Of a stretch of DNA of 64,000 nucleotides, positions 52,543 to 60,090 are shown in pieces. Under the pieces are notes generated by a model. It worked only from the letters and a program-made list of their open reading frames with translations, searched no databases and was not told the DNA's origin. Position numbers and translations under genes: made by a program. This DNA is from Streptomyces sp. HM190 (lineage in GTDB: Bacteria; Actinomycetota; Actinomycetes; Streptomycetales; Streptomycetaceae): positions 1,302,001-1,366,000 of the forward strand of contig NZ_CP047318.1 of assembly GCF_009857135.1 (NCBI RefSeq), given 5' to 3'. The stretch's first letter is position 1, and each line of letters opens with the position of its first letter.

Positions 52543-52638
52543 GGTGGGGGACTTTCGCGGTCGTGAGGGTGGTTCGTGCGGAGACGTGGTGCGGGTCGGG
52601 GGCGGGTGCGGGCGGTGCCGACGCGGCGGGGTGGGTGG

Positions 52639-52684
52639 GGTGTCGGAGAGGCGGGTGGTGCGGTGTCGGCGAGGCAGGCGGCGG
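52639..52684 (-). repeat. Two 23-bp imperfect direct repeats upstream of the SMC-like gene
   Basis: Two adjacent 23-bp units begin GGTGTCGG(A/C)GAGGC (52639-52661 and 52662-52684), in the 157-bp spacer between the 292-aa gene and the SMC-like gene. Confidence 0.6.
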
Positions 52685-52699
52685 GGCAGGTGCGGGCGG

Positions 52700-53578
52700 T
52701 CAGGAGTGGAACGGCAGCCCGGCGTCGGCCACCAGTTCCAGGTCGTCGGTGTCGTCGGGGGGCAGCAGGGTGGCCGTGCCGTCGGTGACCGGGACGATCC
52801 CCAGGTCGAGCAGCTCGGCCATCGCGGCGCTGCCCGCCATGTCCCGCACCTGGAGCTGGTAACGGGCCGTCGTGCGGTACGTACCGCCGTTGTCGTCGCC
52901 CGTGCGCTGGAGGAACCCGGAGTCGGTGAGGAAGCCCACCGCCTTGCCGACGATTCCGGTGGTGGAACCGGCGAGCCGGCGGGCGTCCTTGGTGGCCCCG
53001 GTGGAGCTGCGTCTGGCCCAGATCCGCCAGGCGGCCTCCAGTCCGGGCGCGTCGGTCGCCGGGTCGGTGTTCTCTCCCTGCTCCTCGGCGCGCTCCTCCA
53101 GCCGCCGGCAGGCCTGCCGTACGAACGAGTCGACCCCGTTGACCGACACGCGCCCGATGTATCCGTCGTCCGCGAGGTCCTCGGGGCGGGGGAACGCCAT
53201 CGCGGCGACCGCGAGGTGGGCGAGCCCGTGCAGGAAGCGGTCCACGGAGTCGGCCGAGGTGCGCCGCGCGTAGTCCCCCATCCGCACGGCGAACACGGAG
53301 TCCTCGGCGGCCGTCACCGCCATCCCGGCTCTCGGTGACACCTCCAGCACGACCAGTCCGAGCCCGGTGGCGACGGCGTCGGCGAGCCGGGCGAAGGCGG
53401 GGTCCTCGCGGTAGCGGCGCAGCAGATCGCCGTACTCCTGGTCACGGGCGGGCTGGAGCTTGGGCTGGAGCCCGAAGGCGACGAGCCGCGCCGCGTCGGC
53501 GGCGTCGGCGGGGGTGACGGCGGCTGCCACCGGAGCGGCGGCGGCCTCCGGCTCACTCCACTCGACGTGCTCGCTCAC
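52700..53578 (-). CDS. MukE/JetB-like partner of the SMC-like ATPase (candidate)
   Basis: This 292-residue soluble protein shows VAFGLQPKLQPARDQEYGDL near the start, LVVLEVSPRAGMAVTAAEDS, then winged-helix-like segments FLHGLAHLAVAAMAFPRPED and IVGKAVGFLTDSGFLQRTGD followed by TYRTTARYQLQVRDMAG. I recognise no named domain with certainty. Size, helical winged-helix character and its place between a ~500-residue gene and an SMC-like gene fit the MukE/MksE/JetB slot. GTG 53578 has GAGGAG 8 nt upstream; the longer open frame reads through an intergenic repeat. Confidence 0.65.
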   Translation of the reverse strand: MSEHVEWSEPEAAAAPVAAAVTPADAADAARLVAFGLQPKLQPARDQEYGDLLRRYREDPAFARLADAVATGLGLVVLEVSPRAGMAVTAAEDSVFAVRMGDYARRTSADSVDRFLHGLAHLAVAAMAFPRPEDLADDGYIGRVSVNGVDSFVRQACRRLEERAEEQGENTDPATDAPGLEAAWRIWARRSSTGATKDARRLAGSTTGIVGKAVGFLTDSGFLQRTGDDNGGTYRTTARYQLQVRDMAGSAAMAELLDLGIVPVTDGTATLLPPDDTDDLELVADAGLPFHS

Positions 53579-53595
53579 AGCTGGAACTCCTCGAT

Positions 53596-53655
53596 CTCGG
53601 AACAGGGCTCGGAACGGGTGTCGGGACTGGGCTCGGAACATGGCTCGGACCGGGT
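53596..53655 (-). repeat. Five imperfect 12-bp tandem repeats in the spacer before the 292-aa gene
   Basis: Units near CTCGGAACAGGG occur at 53596, 53608, 53620, 53632 and 53644, each exactly 12 bp. They lie between the two accessory genes of the SMC-like set. Confidence 0.75.
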
Positions 53656-53777
53656 CACGGAGCGAGTCTCCGAGCAGGTCCCGGAACCGGGAGCAGCGGC
53701 AGCGGGGGCGAGGGCGAGGCCGCGTCCGGCGGGGAGCCATCCGCGGGCGGGGCCCGTCCGGTGGCCCGGTGGCGTTC

Positions 53778-55304
53778 TCATGCCGCCTCCGAGCGGTCCG
53801 CCGCCATCCCGGCCGCGTCCAGCAGCGCCGTCCCCACGATGAGATCGGCCCCGCCGAACTCGGGGTCGTCCAGTTCCGTCCCGTCGTCCACGGCGAAGAG
53901 CAGCTTCTCCTCCCCCTGCCGGTAGGCCGTGCCGACCGGCGGGCTGGCCGCGTGCACGGCCAGCAGCGCGACCAGATAGGGCAGTTCGGGGTCGGACCGC
54001 CGGGCCTCCGCGAGCAGTCCCGACAGTCGTCGGGGCGCGTCCGCGGGCAGGTCCAGCAGCCGCATCGCCGCGGCCAGCTGCTCCTCGCTGAACCGGCTGT
54101 CGTCCGGAGTGGCGATCAGGTCCGGCTCCGGCATCTCCGCGCCCAGGTGCTCCCGCTCCACCGGCGGCGTGAACAGGAGGTCGACGAGGTCGCCGAGGCG
54201 CGGGGACCCGGGCGTACGCAGCCCCGTCCCCCGGGCGAAGAACGCGTCGGTCACCCGCCGCGCCTGCTCCACGGGCAGCGGCAGCAGCGGTGCGAGCAGA
54301 TGGCCGTAGAGGTCGGTCCCCGAGGTCGTCATGGGGGTGGCGAACGCCTGCCGGTCCTGCTCCGCGCGGAACAACGGGCCGGCCTCCAGCAGCCGGGACT
54401 GCAACTGGGTGTGCCGCCGGATGCAGTCCTTGACGATGTCGACGAGTTCGGCGGCGCGCCGCTTGTGCTCGGGGTCCTCGGACTCGTCGCGGGCCTTGCG
54501 GATGTTGGTGAGGATCGCGTTCTCGTGGCGGTAGCGGTCGGCGACGTGGTCGAGCGCCTCGGCGATCATGTCGGGGACGGCCTGGAGCCAGTCGACCGCG
54601 CGGACGTTGCGCCGGGTGGCGTCCAGGGCCTTGCGGAGCGTCTCCGAGTACTGCACCGTCCGGTAGCGCGCCTGTTCGGCGGCGAGCTGGGCGTCGGCGA
54701 GCCGGCCCCGGCTGATGAGGACCTCCAGCTTGACCTCGGCGGCGATCTGCGCGCTGGTGACGTCGGTGTCGAGGGCACCCACGAGGACGTTGACGGCCTC
54801 GTCGGTGGTGCGGAGGTAGACACCGCCGCCGTAGCCGGGAACCTCCTCGATCAGCTTGAAGTCGTAGTCGCGGCGCACATAGGTGCCGTCGGAGGCGAAG
54901 GTGCCGTAGACGGCGCGGAACCCGCGGTCGACGCTGCCGACGTTGATCAGGTTCTCCAGGACCCAGCGGGCGACCCGCTCGTGCTCCTCGACGGGGCGCT
55001 GCGGGGCCTGGGCGGAGATGCGGGGGACGAGCCGGGCGACGATCTGGTCGTGGTCGGCGCCGGTGTCGAAGTCCATGTTGAGCGTGACCAGGTCGATGGC
55101 GGCGAGGGCGACCTCCGCCATGCCGTACACCGAGTACTCACCCGCGAGGTTGGCCTTGCGCGCGTCGAGGTCGTGCAGCGGCGCTGTGCAGGCGAGCGCG
55201 CGCAGCCGCCGCGCCAGGCCCTCGTCGGCGGCCGGGCCCGGAGCCGGGCGCGACCCCGCGCTGAGCTGGGGCGGAACGCTGTCCGTCGATACGGGTGAAG
55301 TCAC
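53778..55304 (-). CDS. MukF/JetA-like (kleisin-type) partner of the SMC-like ATPase (candidate)
   Basis: This 508-residue, largely alpha-helical soluble protein includes LRALACTAPLHDLDARKANL, YGMAEVALAAIDLVTLNMDF, VARWVLENLINVGSVDRGFR, and a charged helical middle (LADAQLAAEQARYRTVQYSE, CIRRHTQLQSRLLEAG). No catalytic motif is visible. As first gene of the three it fits the MukF/MksF/JetA position and length, but I cannot prove homology by eye. GTG 55304 (VTSPVSTDS) has no ribosome-binding site, while TAATCT lies about 10 nt upstream, so the transcript may be leaderless. Confidence 0.65.
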   Translation of the reverse strand: MTSPVSTDSVPPQLSAGSRPAPGPAADEGLARRLRALACTAPLHDLDARKANLAGEYSVYGMAEVALAAIDLVTLNMDFDTGADHDQIVARLVPRISAQAPQRPVEEHERVARWVLENLINVGSVDRGFRAVYGTFASDGTYVRRDYDFKLIEEVPGYGGGVYLRTTDEAVNVLVGALDTDVTSAQIAAEVKLEVLISRGRLADAQLAAEQARYRTVQYSETLRKALDATRRNVRAVDWLQAVPDMIAEALDHVADRYRHENAILTNIRKARDESEDPEHKRRAAELVDIVKDCIRRHTQLQSRLLEAGPLFRAEQDRQAFATPMTTSGTDLYGHLLAPLLPLPVEQARRVTDAFFARGTGLRTPGSPRLGDLVDLLFTPPVEREHLGAEMPEPDLIATPDDSRFSEEQLAAAMRLLDLPADAPRRLSGLLAEARRSDPELPYLVALLAVHAASPPVGTAYRQGEEKLLFAVDDGTELDDPEFGGADLIVGTALLDAAGMAADRSEAA

Positions 55305-55384
55305 GGTGCACAGATTAGGTCCTGGGTCCGACAGCGACCCAAATCGCTGCGCCGTGCCGGGGCCCGCGCAGGCACCGGCATCGA

Positions 55385-55438
55385 CACCAGCACCAGCACC
55401 AGCACCAGCACCAGCACCAGCACCAGCACCAGCACCAC
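55385..55438. repeat. Hexanucleotide microsatellite (CACCAG)8 plus CACCAC
   Basis: Eight perfect consecutive CACCAG units (55385-55432) are followed by CACCAC. The tract lies 81 bp upstream of the first SMC-set gene and 27 bp downstream of the gntR stop. Confidence 0.95.
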
Positions 55439-55464
55439 GGTCGCCCGGCTCGGCCGGAGGCCGC

Positions 55465-56169
55465 TCAGGGGGCGTCGGCCACCCGGCGGCCGTAGACCTC
55501 GACCAGGCCCTGCAGCGAGTCGTCGAGGTACTCGGCCAGCATCTCCTCGGCCCGGTCGCGTTCGCCCCGCTGGAGCGTCCGGAGGATCAGCTGGTTGCGC
55601 GCCAGGTACGGCTCGTAGAGCTTGCGCGGGTTGTCCACCACGTGGAACGCGAGCCGCAGTTCGGCGAAGACGCTGCGCATGAGTTCGTCGGTGCGGTCGC
55701 TGCCGGCGAGGGCGACCAGTTCCCGGTGGAAGTGGATGTTGGCGGTGGAGACGCCCTTCCAGTCGCCCTCCCGCGCCAGCCGCTGACCGTCGGCGACGGC
55801 CTCGACGAGCCCGTCCAGGGCGTACGGCGGTTCGCCGAGCCCCCGGACGACGGCGCACTCGACGATCCGGCGGGTGCGGTAGATGTCCTCGACGTCCTGG
55901 ACGGTGAGGACCCGCACGAACACCCCGCGGTTGAGCTCGTGCACGAGGAGCCGTTCATGGGTGAGCAGGCGGAACGCCTCCCGGAGGGTGTTGCGGGAGA
56001 CCCCGAGGGCGCCGCCGATGCTGTCCTCGGACAGGCGGGTGCCCGGCGGGAAGAAGCCTTCGGCGATCCGGCTCCGGAGGATGTCCGAAACCCGCTCGGC
56101 GGTGCTGGTGCGACCCAGCAGGGCCCGGTCGTCGGCAAGTCCCGTGAGTTCGGCGGCCATGCGCCGCAT
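55465..56169 (-). CDS. GntR/FadR-family (FCD) transcriptional regulator
   Basis: This 234-residue regulator has a GntR winged helix at about 25-85: ERVSDILRSRIAEGFFPPGT, RLSEDSIGGALGVSRNTLRE and AFRLLTHERLLVHELNRGVF. An FCD effector domain follows, with YRTRRIVECAVVRGL, NIHFHRELVALAGSDR, metal-binding histidines and ERDRAEEMLAEYLDDS. It is divergent from the MFS-DUF1445-pxpABC operon, and a FadR-type operator sits in that operon's promoter, so it most likely represses it. A small organic acid such as 5-oxoproline could be the effector (inference). ATG 56169 or 56160; neither has a clear ribosome-binding site. Confidence 0.9.
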   Translation of the reverse strand: MRRMAAELTGLADDRALLGRTSTAERVSDILRSRIAEGFFPPGTRLSEDSIGGALGVSRNTLREAFRLLTHERLLVHELNRGVFVRVLTVQDVEDIYRTRRIVECAVVRGLGEPPYALDGLVEAVADGQRLAREGDWKGVSTANIHFHRELVALAGSDRTDELMRSVFAELRLAFHVVDNPRKLYEPYLARNQLILRTLQRGERDRAEEMLAEYLDDSLQGLVEVYGRRVADAP

Positions 56170-56204
56170 TCAATCGCAGTCATCAGAACGAGACAACATG
56201 GGTA

Positions 56205-56234
56205 TTGAAGGATCGTTCAACGATCCTCTACCTT
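56205..56234 (+). promoter_or_regulatory. Promoter with embedded FadR-type operator
   Basis: AGGATCGTTCAACGATCCT (56209-56227) is a near-perfect palindrome with 9-bp arms around one base. Its core TCGTTCAACGA matches the FadR-subfamily consensus TNGTNNNACNA. It lies between TTGAAG (56205-56210) and TACCTT (56229-56234), spaced 18 nt, a plausible promoter of the MFS gene. Confidence 0.7.
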
Positions 56235-56401
56235 GCTGGACAGGCGCCCCGCACCACGCCACGGTTCGACCCACCCGGCGCCGGCCGCCCGCACGCGGGC
56301 ACGGCACAACCGCACGGCACTACGGCACTACGGCACGACGACCCAGTCCGACGCCATGGCTCACCCCTCACGCATCCTCCGTCCCTCATTGCGAGGTGCT
56401 C

Positions 56402-57727
56402 ATGAGCTCGACCCCTCCCTCCTCCCCGGCCCCCTCGACCACCGGTCGGCCCCCGGCAGACGCACAGGCCGCCGCCGACGACGGCGCGTTCGGCTGGCTG
56501 CGCGCCCTCGGTCCGCGCGGCCGCCGCGCCTTCGGCGGCGCGTTCGGCGGCTACGCCCTCGACTCGTACGACTACTTCACGCTGCCGCTGAGCATGGTCG
56601 CGCTCGCGGCCTACTTCGGGCTGGACAGCGGCCAGACCGGCCTGTTCACCACGGTCACGCTGGTCGTCTCGGCGATCGGCGGCGCCGCCGCGGGCGTCCT
56701 CGCCGACCGGATCGGCCGGGTGAAGGCCCTGATGATCACCGTGATCACCTACGCGGTCTTCACCGTGGCCTGCGGCTTCGCCCCCAACTACGAGACCCTG
56801 CTGGTCTTCCGGGCCCTCCAGGGACTCGGCTTCGGCGGCGAGTGGGCGGTCGGCGCGATCCTCGTCGCCGAGTACGCGAGCGCCAAGCACCGGGGGCGCA
56901 CGCTCGGCGCGATCCAGAGCTCCTGGGCCGTCGGCTGGGGACTGGCCGTGATCGTCTACACGGTGGTCTTCTCCCTCTTCGGCGACGACCTCGCCTGGCG
57001 CGTGATGTTCTGGACGGGCGCCCTGCCCGCGCTGCTCGTCGTCTGGGTGCGCCGCTCGGTCGAGGACGCCCCGGAGGCGGCCGCCGCGCGGGAGCGGAGC
57101 GCCGAGAAGGGCTCGTTCGCCGCGATCTTCCGGCCCGGCACCGCAGCCGCTCCCGGCCTGCTGCGCACGACGCTCTTCGCCGTGCTGCTGTCCACGGGCG
57201 TCCAGGGCGGCTACTACACGCTGGCGACCTGGGTGCCGACGTATCTCAAGACCGAGCGCGACCTGTCCGTCGTCGGCACCGGCGGCTATCTCACGTTCCT
57301 GATCTCCGGTGCCTTCATCGGCTACCTCACCGGCGGGTACCTCACCGACCGTCTGGGCCGCCGGCGCAACATCTGGCTGTTCGCGGTGCTGTCGGCGCTG
57401 TGCATCCTGGCGTACGCGAACATACCGAGCGGCGCCAACGGCCTGCTGCTGGTGCTCGGCTTCCCGCTCGGGTTCTGCATGTCGGCGATCTTCAGCGGCT
57501 TCGGGTCGTACCTGAGCGAGCTGTACCCGGCGGCCGTGCGCGGCACCGGGCAGGGCTTCACGTACAACACCGGGCGCGCCGTGGGCGCCGTTTTCCCCAC
57601 GACGGTCGGCTTCCTGGCGGACAGCTGGGGTGTGGGCGGCGCGCTGGTCTTCGGCGCGATCGGCTACGCCCTGGCGGCCGTCGCCCTCCTCGGCCTGCCG
57701 GAGACGCGCGGGAAGGAGCTGGTATGA
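56402..57727 (+). CDS. MFS transporter (sugar/organic-acid proton symporter type)
   Basis: This 441-residue major facilitator has 12 predicted helices. It shows [20 protein letters not shown] in helix 1, the loop motif [13 protein letters not shown] after helix 2, [22 protein letters not shown] in helix 4, and [13 protein letters not shown] between helices 8 and 9. This is the pattern of the aromatic-acid/metabolite proton symporter family. ATG 56402 has GAGGTG upstream. Its stop overlaps the DUF1445 gene (ATGA), tying it to the pxp operon; uptake of 5-oxoproline or a related acid is the likely role. Confidence 0.88.
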   Translation: MSSTPPSSPAPSTTGRPPADAQAAADDGAFGWLRALGPRGRRAFGGAFGGYALDSYDYFTLPLSMVALAAYFGLDSGQTGLFTTVTLVVSAIGGAAAGVLADRIGRVKALMITVITYAVFTVACGFAPNYETLLVFRALQGLGFGGEWAVGAILVAEYASAKHRGRTLGAIQSSWAVGWGLAVIVYTVVFSLFGDDLAWRVMFWTGALPALLVVWVRRSVEDAPEAAAARERSAEKGSFAAIFRPGTAAAPGLLRTTLFAVLLSTGVQGGYYTLATWVPTYLKTERDLSVVGTGGYLTFLISGAFIGYLTGGYLTDRLGRRRNIWLFAVLSALCILAYANIPSGANGLLLVLGFPLGFCMSAIFSGFGSYLSELYPAAVRGTGQGFTYNTGRAVGAVFPTTVGFLADSWGVGGALVFGAIGYALAAVALLGLPETRGKELV

Positions 57728-58551
57728 GCCCCGCGACCGCTCAGGACCGCCCCGTGACCCTGGTCGAGCCGCACGCGCACGCGTGGAGCCCCGGTGAGGC
57801 CCGTGCCCGGTTCCGCGCCGGGCTGTCGGGTCCCACCGCCGGGGTCGCCGCCGGGCACACCCAGGCGAACCTGATCTCGGTGCCCGCCGACTGGGCGTAC
57901 GACATGCTGCTGTTCTGCCAGCGCAACCCGAAGCCCTGTCCGGTGCTCGACGTGACGGACGCGGGCGCCTGGACCACCCCGCTCGCCGAGGGCGCCGACC
58001 TGCGCACCGATCTCCCCCGCTACCGGGTGTGGGAGCACGGCGCGCTGGTGGCCGAACCGACGGACGTGGTCGACGTCTGGCGGGACGACCTGGTGTCGTT
58101 CCTCATCGGCTGCAGCTTCACCTTCGAGTGGGCGCTCGCCGAGGCGGGCGTCCCGCTGCGCCACATCGAGCAGGGCCGCAACGTCCCCATGTACGTCACC
58201 GGCCGGCAGTGCCGGCCCGCGGGCCGGCTGCAGGGGCCGATGGTGGTGTCGATGCGCCCGGTCCCGCCCGAGCACCTCGCCACCGCGATCCGGGAGAGCG
58301 CTCTGCTCCCGGCGGTGCACGGCGCCCCGGTGCACTGCGGGGAGGCCGCCGGCCTGGGCATCGCCGACCTGTCCCGCCCGGACTTCGGCGAGGCCGTGAC
58401 CGCAGAACCGGACGACATCCCGGTGTTCTGGGCCTGCGGGGTCACCCCGCAGGCCGCCGTGATGGCGTCACGCCCACCGTTCGCGATCACCCACGCGCCG
58501 GGGCGGATGTTCCTGACCGACGCCCGCGACGAGCAGTACCGCGTGGTCTAG
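57724..58551 (+). CDS. DUF1445 family putative hydro-lyase / D-glutamate cyclase-like protein
   Basis: This 275-residue protein of the DUF1445 family has [34 protein letters not shown] sequence ([19 protein letters not shown]), [46 protein letters not shown] and [13 protein letters not shown]. Family members are annotated as putative hydro-lyases and are related to mitochondrial D-glutamate cyclase, which converts D-glutamate to 5-oxoproline. That fits its position directly before pxpABC. It overlaps the MFS stop by 4 bp. The last codons (DEQYRVV and stop) form the first copy of a 23-bp minisatellite that continues downstream. Confidence 0.9.
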   Translation: MSPATAQDRPVTLVEPHAHAWSPGEARARFRAGLSGPTAGVAAGHTQANLISVPADWAYDMLLFCQRNPKPCPVLDVTDAGAWTTPLAEGADLRTDLPRYRVWEHGALVAEPTDVVDVWRDDLVSFLIGCSFTFEWALAEAGVPLRHIEQGRNVPMYVTGRQCRPAGRLQGPMVVSMRPVPPEHLATAIRESALLPAVHGAPVHCGEAAGLGIADLSRPDFGEAVTAEPDDIPVFWACGVTPQAAVMASRPPFAITHAPGRMFLTDARDEQYRVV

Positions 58552-58688
58552 ACGAGCGGCACGTCGCCGTCCGGACGAGCGATACCACGCCGTCCGGACG
58601 AGCACTACCACGCCGTCCGGACGAGCACTACCACGCCGTCCGGACAAGTGGCACCACGTGGTGCGGACGAGCAGCACCGCGTGGTCCG
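58528..58688 (+). repeat. 23-bp minisatellite, seven copies, beginning in the 3' end of the DUF1445 gene
   Basis: Seven consecutive 23-bp units start at 58528, 58551, 58574, 58597, 58620, 58643 and 58666. All begin GAC(G/A)AG. The first covers the final codons and part of the stop of the DUF1445 gene; units 58597 and 58620 are identical. The tract fills the gap to pxpA. Confidence 0.95.
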
Positions 58689-58720
58689 GCGGACACCGCT
58701 GAAAGAGGAGAATGGGAACC

Positions 58721-59479
58721 ATGACGTCGATCGACCTCAACGCCGACCTCGGCGAGGGCTTCGGCCGCTGGCAGCTGACCGACGACGAGGAACTGCTGTC
58801 CGTCGTCACCAGCGCCAACGTGGCCTGCGGCTTCCACGCCGGGGACGCGGTCACCATGCGCCGGGTCTGCGAGCTGGCGGCGGAACGCGGGGTGCGGATC
58901 GGCGCCCAGGTCTCGTACCACGACCTCGCGGGCTTCGGGCGCCGCGCGATGGACGTGCCGGCCTCCGAGCTGGCGGCCGAGGTGGCCTACCAGGTCGGTG
59001 CCCTGGAGGTCTTCGCACGCGCGGCGGGCACGCGCGTGTCGTACGTGAAGCCGCACGGCGCGCTCTACAACCGCGTCGTCCACGACGCCGAGCAGGCAGC
59101 GGCGGTCGTCGAGGGGGTGGTGCTCGCCGACGCCACGCTGCCGGTGCTCGGTCTGCCCGGATCTCACCTGCTCAAGGTGGCGGAGCAGGCCGGACTGCCC
59201 GTGGTCACCGAGGCGTTCGCCGACCGCGCGTACACCGAGCGCGGCACCCTGGTGCCGCGGAGCCAGGACGGCGCGGTGATCACGGACGCCGCCGCGGTCA
59301 TCGAGCGGTCGGTGACGCTGGCCCGCTCCGGCACGGTCGTCTCCCACTCCGGCGAGCACGTCGCCGTGCGCGCCCGCTCCCTGTGCCTGCACGGCGACAC
59401 GCCGGGCGCGGTGGAGCTGGCGCGGCGGGTGCGTGCCGAGCTGACCGCGTCGGGGGTCCGTGTGGAGGCGTTCGTATGA
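58721..59479 (+). CDS. pxpA: 5-oxoprolinase subunit PxpA (LamB/YcsF family)
   Basis: This 252-residue LamB/YcsF protein has IDLNADLGEGFGRWQLTDDE, VTSANVACGFHAGDAVTMRR, IGAQVSYHDLAGFGRRAMD and YVKPHGALYNRVV, all family hallmarks with the conserved D, H and E ligands. In bacteria PxpA, PxpB and PxpC together hydrolyse 5-oxoproline (pyroglutamate) to glutamate with ATP. I chose ATG 58721, which has AGAGGAG 10 nt upstream; ATG 58712 lies too close to that site. It overlaps pxpB by 4 bp. Confidence 0.95.
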   Translation: MTSIDLNADLGEGFGRWQLTDDEELLSVVTSANVACGFHAGDAVTMRRVCELAAERGVRIGAQVSYHDLAGFGRRAMDVPASELAAEVAYQVGALEVFARAAGTRVSYVKPHGALYNRVVHDAEQAAAVVEGVVLADATLPVLGLPGSHLLKVAEQAGLPVVTEAFADRAYTERGTLVPRSQDGAVITDAAAVIERSVTLARSGTVVSHSGEHVAVRARSLCLHGDTPGAVELARRVRAELTASGVRVEAFV

Positions 59480-60090
59480 GGGCCATGCCGGTCGGCGCCC
59501 ACGCGCTCCTCGTCGAACTGGACTCGGGCGAGGAGGCCGAGGCACTGCACGCCGAACTGCTGCGCCGCCGCGCCACGGGCGACCTCGCGGTGGCCGAGAT
59601 CGTCCCGGCGGCCCGTACGGTCCTCCTGGACGGCCTGGAGGCACCCCTGCGTCTCGCCGAGCACCTCGTCTCCTGGGACGTGCCGCCCGCCCCGGCCCGC
59701 GCCGAGGAGGTCGTCGAGATCCCCGTCCGGTACGACGGACCCGATCTGGCCGACGTCGCCGCCCACTGGGGTGTGGACGAGGCCGAGGTGGTCCGCCTCC
59801 ACGCGGCGGCCGAGTTCCGCGTCGCCTTCTGCGGGTTCGCCCCCGGCTTCGGCTATCTGACGGGCCTGCCCCGCGAGGTGCCGCGCCGGGCGACGCCCCG
59901 CACGGCCGTCCCGGCGGGCTCCGTCGCCCTGGCCGGCCCGTACACCGGTGTCTATCCGCGTTCCTCCCCCGGCGGCTGGCAGTTGATCGGCACGACCGAC
60001 ACCGTCCTGTGGGACCCCGCGCGCGTGCCGGCCGCGCTGCTGGCTCCGGGTACCCGGGTCCGCTTCACACCGACGGCGGCGGCCCCGTGA
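59476..60090 (+). CDS. pxpB: 5-oxoprolinase subunit PxpB (KipI family)
   Basis: This 204-residue KipI/carboxyltransferase-domain protein has VGAHALLVELDSGEEAEALH, then IPVRYDGPDLADVAAHWGVD, FRVAFCGFAPGFGYLTGLP, RRATPRTAVPAGSVALAG and YPRSSPGGWQLIGTTD, the typical core of PxpB. It forms the cyclophilin-like half of the PxpBC catalytic pair. Its ATG overlaps the pxpA stop and its own stop overlaps the pxpC start, so all three are translationally coupled. Confidence 0.95.
   Translation: MRAMPVGAHALLVELDSGEEAEALHAELLRRRATGDLAVAEIVPAARTVLLDGLEAPLRLAEHLVSWDVPPAPARAEEVVEIPVRYDGPDLADVAAHWGVDEAEVVRLHAAAEFRVAFCGFAPGFGYLTGLPREVPRRATPRTAVPAGSVALAGPYTGVYPRSSPGGWQLIGTTDTVLWDPARVPAALLAPGTRVRFTPTAAAP

Noticed and set aside
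47866..52566. A 1566-codon open frame exactly antisense to the SMC-like gene
   Set aside because: Its product is glycine/arginine/valine-rich with no domain, and GC-rich coiled-coil genes routinely leave the opposite strand open. The minus-strand frame has Walker A, SGGQ and Walker B motifs.
55385..55438. CACCAG repeat considered as a CRISPR array or as a coding repeat (Pro-Ala or Leu-Val)
   Set aside because: Units are contiguous without spacers, so it is not CRISPR; the frames translating it lack starts, ribosome-binding sites and family similarity.
54943..56208. 421-codon plus-strand frame across the gntR and 508-aa genes
   Set aside because: It spans two minus-strand genes and the microsatellite and has no recognisable domain; the GntR/FCD protein on the other strand is clear.
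58528..58688. 23-bp array considered as CRISPR
   Set aside because: Units abut directly with no spacers, diverge from one another and include a coding end; no cas genes are present.
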